Shown here piece after piece: positions 1 to 3,987 of a stretch of DNA of 5,716 nt. The notes under the pieces are model-generated. The model saw only the letters and a program-made list of their open reading frames with translations. It was not told where the DNA came from and searched no databases. Made by a program: the position numbers and the translations under genes. The stretch is taken from positions 1-5,716 of the forward strand of contig SLIS01000262.1 in NCBI GenBank assembly GCA_007135505.1. The letters are read 5' to 3'. Origin of the DNA: Halovivax sp. GTDB lineage: Archaea > Halobacteriota > Halobacteria > Halobacteriales > Natrialbaceae. Every line of letters begins with the position of its first letter. The stretch's first letter is position 1.

Positions 1-953
1 CCGTCACCGACGCGCGTTCGCGTGAGCGCCGCACCGACCTCCGCCAGCGCGTCGTCGACGGCGAGGCTCGTGTTGACCGGGGCAGCGACGAGTGGTTCGG
101 ATTCGCCGTCGTCGTCCGTCCCGTCTGCCGTCGTCCCCTCTCCCGTTGGCCCGTCCGCAGCGGTCCGCTCGACGGCGTCGCGACCGAAGAGCGCCAGGAG
201 GACGTCGCCCGCGAGGACCGTGCCGTCCTCGGCGACGGCCAGCAATCGGTCGGCGTCGCCGTCGTGGGCCACGCCCAGGTCGGCGTCCGTCGCGGCGACG
301 ACCGCCGCCAGCGCCCGGCAGTGCTCGGCGGTCGGTTCGCTCGGCCTGGCGGGAAAGCGACCGTCGGGCATCGCGTTCAGCGTCTCGACGTGGCAGCCAC
401 ACTCCCGGAGCGCCCGGGCGGTTATCGTGCCCGTACCACAGCCGACGTCGACGACGACCGACGGTGGCTCGTCGACGTCGACGGCCTCTATGATCGCAGC
501 CACGTGTCGCTCGACGGCGTCGTCCCAGGTCGTCTCGCGCCCGACGCCCGTCCAATCGGCGAGTGCGTAGTCCCCGGCCGCGATCCGGGTCTCGATCGTC
601 GCCAGTCGATCCCGATCGAGCGCCTTTCCGGTCTCGTCCCAGAGCTTGATCCCGTTGTCCGCCGGCGGGTTGTGCGAGGCCGTGATCGCGACCCCCACGT
701 CGGCCCCGCGCCAGACGACGCTGCGGGCGATCGTCGGCGTGCTCGCGACGCCGACGTCCACGACGTCGGTCCCGGATTCCCGGAGACCGGCGGTTAGCGC
801 GCTGGCGAGGAATTCACCGCTCTCGCGGACGTCCCGTCCGACGACGACGCGACCGGCCTCCGCGCCGACGGCTCGTCCGATCGACAGCGCGAGGTCGGCC
901 GTCACGACGTCGCCCACCGGTCCACGGACGCCACTCGTTCCGAACAGGTCCAT
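1..953 (-). CDS. glmM: Phosphoglucosamine mutase GlmM (alpha-D-phosphohexomutase family), 3' end beyond window
   Basis: Cytoplasmic mutase that should interconvert glucosamine-6-P and glucosamine-1-P, the second step toward UDP-GlcNAc. The frame is open for 317 codons to the left edge; family members are about 450 residues, so the C-terminal phosphate-binding domain is off-window. It starts MDLFGTSGVRG, the classic family N-terminus, which fixes the ATG at 953. The catalytic phosphoserine loop TASHNPP is at residues 91-97 (Ser93), the metal loop DGDADR at 231-236 (Asp231/233/235), and PDGRFPARPSEPT at 196-208 matches the GlmM/PMM domain-3 motif. Residues about 263-287 are a Gly/Thr/Asp-rich insertion before the conserved VNTS..DDAL stretch. 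It lies 100 bp downstream of glmU on the same strand, so it may be co-transcribed with glmU or have its own promoter. Assignment to glucosamine rather than mannose or glucose rests mainly on the glmU/glmS neighbourhood; a general phosphohexomutase remains possible. Confidence 0.93.
   Translation of the reverse strand, partial: MDLFGTSGVRGPVGDVVTADLALSIGRAVGAEAGRVVVGRDVRESGEFLASALTAGLRESGTDVVDVGVASTPTIARSVVWRGADVGVAITASHNPPADNGIKLWDETGKALDRDRLATIETRIAAGDYALADWTGVGRETTWDDAVERHVAAIIEAVDVDEPPSVVVDVGCGTGTITARALRECGCHVETLNAMPDGRFPARPSEPTAEHCRALAAVVAATDADLGVAHDGDADRLLAVAEDGTVLAGDVLLALFGRDAVERTAADGPTGEGTTADGTDDDGESEPLVAAPVNTSLAVDDALAEVGAALTRTRVGD
93..167 (-). other. Low-complexity insertion in GlmM (residues ~263-287)
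   Basis: About 25 residues made mostly of Gly, Thr, Asp, Ala and Glu sit between the helix after the metal-binding domain and the conserved APVNTS strand. In the homologs I remember these are joined by a short loop. The segment has no hydrophobic core and is probably a disordered surface loop. Confidence 0.6.
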
Positions 954-975
954 ACGAGTGGATGTGCGAGGCGGC

Positions 976-986
976 GTCGAAAACGT
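976..986 (-). promoter_or_regulatory. Possible TATA-like box for glmM
   Basis: On the minus strand the 100-bp gap before glmM contains a TTTT run (983 to 980), 27-30 bp upstream of the ATG. This is the spacing expected of a haloarchaeal leaderless promoter. No Shine-Dalgarno-like sequence precedes the ATG. The match to a TATA box is weak, and read-through from glmU could serve instead. Confidence 0.25.
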
Positions 987-1053
987 TGGGGTCCGCTCCA
1001 GCCGGTGAGAGCACGGGGACGGGGCCAGCGTTTCCGTCAGTTCGGGGCCGAGT

Positions 1054-2358
1054 TCAGCGATCGCGGGTGACGGATTCGCCGGGTTTCGTCGACGCACCGG
1101 TCGAGAGCGTCACCCCGGCATTCAGGTTGGTGTCGATACCGGTCTTGGCGCCATCTCCCACGACGACGCCGAACTTGCGGCGGCCGGTCGAGACGCGCTC
1201 GCCCTTGACCGTGAGTCGGACCGACGCGTCGTCGTGACGGAGGTTGGCGACGACCGTTCCCGCACCGAAGTTGACGTTCCGGCCGAGAACCGAGTCGCCG
1301 ACGTACGACAGGTGGTTGACCGCCGCGCCGGCCATGAGAACGCTGTTTTTCACCTCGACCGCGTGGCCGACGCTGGCGTCCGAGCCGATCAGGGTCGTCC
1401 CGCGGACGTACGCATTTGGGCCGATAGTCGCCCCGGAGCGGATCAGCGCCGGCCCCTCGATCGTGACGCCCTCGCGGACGGTGGCGCCGTCCTCCACGAC
1501 GACCGGCCCCTCGATCGTCGCGTCGTCGCTGACCGTGCCGTCTATGGCGGCGTACTCGGTCGCCTGCTCGTCAACGACGGTGTCGGTCGTCGCTCCATCG
1601 ACGGCAGCGTACTCGGTCGCCTCCCCGTCGATCGCGGCGGCATCGGTCGCGTCCGGGACCGCCGATCGCTCGGCGAGCGACGCGATCTTCCACTCGTTCG
1701 CCTCGAGTAACTCCCACGGTCGGCCCACGTCGAGCCAGCGCGAGAGCGGCACGGGGCGCACGTCGACCTGCTCGATGGCCCGCTCGAGGACGTCCGTGAG
1801 TTCGTGTTCGCCGCGCTCGCTCTCTGGAACGTCGAGCCACTCCCGGGCCGCGGCGGGGAACAGATACGCGCCGGCGTTGATCAGGTTCGACGGCGGATCG
1901 GCCGGTTTCTCGACGATTCCCGTGACGGCGTCGTCCTCGACAGCCAGCACGCCGTACTGAGTCGGGTCGTCGACGCGGACGCTCGCAACCGCCGGGCCGT
2001 CGTCGTACAGCTCGTCGAGGCCGGGCTGGTCGAAGAGCGCGTCGCCGTTCAGGACCACGAAGGGGGCGTCTTCGAGTTCCGGAGCGGCCGCGCGGACCGC
2101 GTCGGCCGTCCCCGCCCGCTCGTGCTGGACGACGTACTCGATCGGAACGCCCGCGTAATTCTCGCCGAAGTACCCACGGATCGGCTCGGCCTCGTAACCC
2201 ACGACGAGGACTACCCGCGAGGCACCCGCCTCGACGGCGGCGTCGACGGTGTGAGCGACGAGCGGCCGATTCGCTACCGGCAGCATCGGCTTGGGCCGCT
2301 CGTCGGTCAACGGCCGCATTCGAGTGCCCTGGCCGGCGGCGAGCACGACAGTTTGCAT
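1054..2358 (-). CDS. glmU: Archaeal-type bifunctional sugar-1-phosphate nucleotidyltransferase / acetyltransferase GlmU
   Basis: 434 residues. It should N-acetylate glucosamine-1-P and transfer a nucleotide from UTP to give UDP-GlcNAc. N-terminal Rossmann-like nucleotidyltransferase domain (about 1-230): LAAGQGTRMRPLT at 6-18, RPKP at 21-24 with Lys23, metal Asp106 in NGDALF, EKP at 150-152, NAG at 161-163 and RWLDVGRPWE at 207-216. C-terminal left-handed beta-helix (about 275-434) with hexapeptide turns and the archaeal acetyltransferase stretch NHLSYVGDS (His349, Tyr352), Asn372, then TGRRKFGVVVGDGAKTG. This order matches Sulfolobus ST0452-type enzymes, not bacterial GlmU. Relative to ST0452 numbering as I recall it, the two lysines after the Asn are Ala378 and Arg381 here. 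ATG 2358 is chosen because the protein then begins MQTVVLAAG and a TATA-like box lies 23-30 bp upstream; the in-frame ATG at 2379 is too close to that box. The linker carries a tandem duplication. Confidence 0.93.
   Translation of the reverse strand: MQTVVLAAGQGTRMRPLTDERPKPMLPVANRPLVAHTVDAAVEAGASRVVLVVGYEAEPIRGYFGENYAGVPIEYVVQHERAGTADAVRAAAPELEDAPFVVLNGDALFDQPGLDELYDDGPAVASVRVDDPTQYGVLAVEDDAVTGIVEKPADPPSNLINAGAYLFPAAAREWLDVPESERGEHELTDVLERAIEQVDVRPVPLSRWLDVGRPWELLEANEWKIASLAERSAVPDATDAAAIDGEATEYAAVDGATTDTVVDEQATEYAAIDGTVSDDATIEGPVVVEDGATVREGVTIEGPALIRSGATIGPNAYVRGTTLIGSDASVGHAVEVKNSVLMAGAAVNHLSYVGDSVLGRNVNFGAGTVVANLRHDDASVRLTVKGERVSTGRRKFGVVVGDGAKTGIDTNLNAGVTLSTGASTKPGESVTRDR
1537..1623 (-). 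repeat. In-frame tandem duplication in the GlmU interdomain linker
   Basis: The decapeptides EATEYAAVDG (residues 246-255) and QATEYAAIDG (265-274) are 19 residues apart. In the DNA an exact 16-base match, plus-strand gcgtactcggtcgcct, occurs at 1550-1565 and 1607-1622, exactly 57 bp apart, so the reading frame is kept. Outside this core the two 57-bp units have diverged. The segment joins the nucleotidyltransferase domain to the beta-helix. It could be an extra, degenerate helical coil or a flexible spacer. Confidence 0.75.
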
Positions 2359-2380
2359 GTCCCGTCCTGTTCCCGGCACA

Positions 2381-2388
2381 CCAATAGG
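2381..2388 (-). promoter_or_regulatory. TATA-like box for glmU (leaderless)
   Basis: The minus strand reads CCTATTGG, ending 23 bp before ATG 2358. This spacing fits a leaderless haloarchaeal transcript. It supports the ATG at 2358 and argues against the in-frame ATG at 2379, which would lie almost inside the box. No GGAGG-like site precedes 2358. Confidence 0.45.
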
Positions 2389-2552
2389 CGTTGCGACACA
2401 CCTCGAAATACGAAGCGCGTACCGACGTGTGGCGGTTCGCTCCGGAGGTTGCTGTTCGACCGTGTCACCTGTCCGGCTGGCGTCGTGCTCGTTCTGACGT
2501 AGCAGCGCCCGCGGACGACGATCGGGCCGACACCAGCGGAGAGCGACCGGTT

Positions 2553-2641
2553 GACGGCTTCGATGTCCCTGGAGTGATCGGTGACGGATTCGATGTCCGT
2601 GGAGTGATCGGTGACGGCTTCGATTCTCGTGGCGCGACGGT
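2553..2641. repeat. Tandem 30-bp direct repeats (about three units)
   Basis: Unit 1 (2553-2582) and unit 2 (2583-2612) differ at only two of 30 positions (c/a at unit position 6, c/g at position 17). Unit 3 (2613-2641, 29 bp) keeps the first 12 bases, gacggcttcgat, and then diverges but again ends in cggt. A possible fourth, partial unit precedes the array: gagcgaccggt at 2541-2551 resembles the unit end gagtgatcggt. The array lies 148-236 bp upstream of the rightward nucleotidyltransferase and 195-283 bp upstream of glmU. Thirty base pairs is close to three helical turns, so protein sites on each unit would lie on the same DNA face. It may instead be a simple minisatellite. Confidence 0.85.
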
Positions 2642-2676
2642 AGCGGAGTAGCGAGGGCCCTTCAAGTCCCCTGGCG

Positions 2677-2688
2677 GTCGGTACCGAC
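2677..2688. promoter_or_regulatory. 12-bp perfect palindrome GTCGGTACCGAC
   Basis: This is a perfect inverted repeat without spacer, about 70 bp upstream of the TATA-like box of the rightward gene. GGCGG at 2673-2677 and CCGCC at 2696-2700 give a looser outer symmetry. It may be an operator for a dimeric regulator; the function is inferred only from symmetry and position. Confidence 0.35.
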
Positions 2689-2720
2689 TCCGACCCCGCC
2701 GGAGACGGATCGTTCAAATC

Positions 2721-2735
2721 GCGAGACCGTCTCGC
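2721..2735. promoter_or_regulatory. 15-bp palindrome GCGAGACCGTCTCGC
   Basis: Two perfect 7-bp arms surround one central C. The site ends 22 bp before the TATA-like box of the rightward nucleotidyltransferase and 53 bp before its ATG, where haloarchaeal activators or upstream elements can bind. No T-run follows and no gene ends nearby, so a terminator is unlikely. Operator is the favoured reading. Confidence 0.4.
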
Positions 2736-2757
2736 TGTGAGGAGCGTCGGGCCAGTG

Positions 2758-2764
2758 TATTGAA
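2758..2764 (+). promoter_or_regulatory. TATA-like box for the second nucleotidyltransferase
   Basis: TATTGAA begins 31 bp before ATG 2789, matching leaderless haloarchaeal spacing. It resembles the TATTGG core upstream of the divergent glmU. The in-frame GTG at 2765 directly abuts this box and is therefore unlikely to be the start. Confidence 0.45.
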
Positions 2765-2788
2765 GTGGTTATCCAGCCAACGAGTTCT

Positions 2789-3985
2789 ATGCCCAATAGC
2801 GCCGTTCCCGCAGTCGTTCTCGCCGCCGGCGAGGGGCGACGGCTCGCGCCCCTGACCCATCGGCGGCCCAAACCGATGCTCCCGGTGGCGAATCGACCGC
2901 TGCTCGAATACGTCGTCTCGGCCGTCGCGACGGCGGGAATCGATCGACTCGTCCTCGTCGTCGGCCACCGCCAGGAGCGCATTCGGAACCACTTCGGCGA
3001 CGGCGACGACTGGAACGTCTCGATCGAGTACGTCGAACAGTCGACGCGGCTGGGAACCGCCCACGCCGTCTCCCGGGTCGAGGGCGTCGTCGACGGTCCG
3101 TTCCTCGTCCTCAACGGCGATCGAATCGTCGACCCCGAACTCATCCAACGGACGCGATCCCGGTTGCTCGAAGACGGCGCACCCGTCGTGAGTGTCACGC
3201 CCTCCGAGCACCCGAGCGAGTACGGCGTCGTCGAACTGGACGGCGAGCGCGTGGTCTCGATCGAGGAGAAGCCCCACGCCGCCGGGACCACCGCACTCAT
3301 CAACGCCGGCGTCTACGGCTTCGATCCCGCGATCTTCGACGCGATCGCCGAGACGCCCCAGCGGGCCGGCGAACTCGGCATTACCACGACACTGTCGGCG
3401 TACATCGAGTCGGGCTCTATCTCCGCGATCCGGTACCGGGGAACCTGGCTCGACGTCTCGAACCTGTGGGACCTCCTCTACGTAACGGCGGCCTCGATCG
3501 ACGCCGAGGCGTTCGACACCGCCGGCGACGAACCGGTCCGGGAGACGGTCAGCGCACACGAAACGGCCGCGATCGCCGACGACGTCGTCCTCGGGTCGAA
3601 CGTCCGGATCGGACCGAACGCGACGGTCGGCGGCGCGACGGCCCTCGGCGACAACGCGACGGTCGGAGCCAACGCCGTCGTCTCGAACGCCGTCGTCCTG
3701 TCCGACGCCGTGATCGAGGACGGAGCGATCGTCCGCGACGCCATCGTCGGCGAGAGCGCTCACGTGGGCGCCAACACGACGATCCCCGGCGGGTCGGCGA
3801 CGGTCGTCGTCGAGAACGAGGTCCACGAGGACGTCGCGTTCGGCGGCGTGATCGGCGACACGGCCACCGTCGGCGGTGGCGTCACCGTCGACCCGGGGAC
3901 GATCGTCGGCGACGGCGCCCGGATCGACGACGGCGCGAACGTGGGCGGCCACGTCGAGACCGACGCCGTCGTCAGGAGGGGATAA
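2789..3985 (+). CDS. Sugar-1-phosphate nucleotidyltransferase with left-handed beta-helix tail (GlmU paralog)
   Basis: 398 residues. The N-terminal nucleotidyltransferase domain (about 1-235) carries LAAGEGRRLAPLT at 11-23, RPKPMLPVANRP at 26-37 (identical in the divergent GlmU), metal Asp111 in NGDRIV, EEKP at 159-162, NAG at 172-174 and GTWLDV at 218-223. In the signature loop the usual Thr of GxGTR is Arg17. Residues about 258-397 are hexapeptide turns of a left-handed beta-helix (for example IGPNATVGG, IGDTATVGGG, VGDGARIDDG). Unlike GlmU, the tail lacks the NHLSYVGDS / Asn / GRRKFG acetyltransferase stretch, so I infer a nucleotidyltransferase whose helix serves oligomerisation or regulation. 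It probably makes a UDP- or dTDP-sugar; the substrate cannot be read from sequence. ATG 2789 is preferred to GTG 2765 because of the TATA spacing. The stop lies 2 bp before glmS, indicating an operon. Confidence 0.9.
   Translation: MPNSAVPAVVLAAGEGRRLAPLTHRRPKPMLPVANRPLLEYVVSAVATAGIDRLVLVVGHRQERIRNHFGDGDDWNVSIEYVEQSTRLGTAHAVSRVEGVVDGPFLVLNGDRIVDPELIQRTRSRLLEDGAPVVSVTPSEHPSEYGVVELDGERVVSIEEKPHAAGTTALINAGVYGFDPAIFDAIAETPQRAGELGITTTLSAYIESGSISAIRYRGTWLDVSNLWDLLYVTAASIDAEAFDTAGDEPVRETVSAHETAAIADDVVLGSNVRIGPNATVGGATALGDNATVGANAVVSNAVVLSDAVIEDGAIVRDAIVGESAHVGANTTIPGGSATVVVENEVHEDVAFGGVIGDTATVGGGVTVDPGTIVGDGARIDDGANVGGHVETDAVVRRG
3974..3981 (+). promoter_or_regulatory. Shine-Dalgarno site for glmS inside the upstream gene
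   Basis: AGGAGGGG covers the final Arg-Arg-Gly codons (agg agg gga) of the nucleotidyltransferase. The GGAGG core (3975-3979) is 8 nt from the glmS ATG and complements the anti-SD of haloarchaeal 16S rRNA. It is the only clear SD in the window: the first gene of each strand appears leaderless, while glmS, second in its operon, has an SD. Confidence 0.8.
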
Positions 3986-3987
3986 CG

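Larger units (their letters stand above)
2359..2788. other. Divergent intergenic region between the two nucleotidyltransferase genes
   Basis: 430 bp without a convincing gene, rather long for a haloarchaeal intergenic region. It holds TATA-like boxes at both ends, a tandem 30-bp repeat (2553-2641) and two palindromes (2677-2688, 2721-2735), all listed separately. Base and codon use is less regular than in the flanking genes: open frames through it mix third-position A/T with C/G and resemble no family I know. The stretch 2400-2550 contains nothing I can name. Confidence 0.7.

Noticed and set aside
420..455. VVDVGCGTG in GlmM resembles a SAM-methyltransferase motif I
   Set aside because: The motif sits at the conserved VDVGxGxG position of phosphohexomutase domain 2, and the surrounding family motifs are intact, so the similarity is superficial.
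1000..1053. Terminator after glmU
   Set aside because: There are two direct GGGGCC copies but no inverted repeat that would form a hairpin, and no T-run on the minus strand.
1244..1960. 238-codon plus-strand frame opposite glmU (and overlapping frames in 1234-2502)
   Set aside because: Ser/Thr/Arg-rich shadow of glmU with no motif, start signal or upstream promoter.
2553..2641. CRISPR array
   Set aside because: The units are directly adjacent without unique spacers and no cas gene is near.
2391..2651. Possible 86-residue small protein with DGFDVxGVIG repeats (TTG start)
   Set aside because: It has a rare start codon, no SD or suitably placed TATA, irregular third-position use and no known family. 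The peptide repeat simply follows from the 30-bp DNA repeat. Revisit only if transcription and conservation are shown.
2307..2717. Minus-strand 136-residue frame across the repeat array into glmU
   Set aside because: It overlaps the glmU start in another frame and also covers its promoter; its composition is unlike haloarchaeal proteins and it has no motif.
2706..2735. tRNA-like T-arm sequence (GTTCAAATC at 2712-2720)
   Set aside because: The flanks do not pair as a T-stem and no acceptor, D or anticodon arms are present; the match is coincidental.
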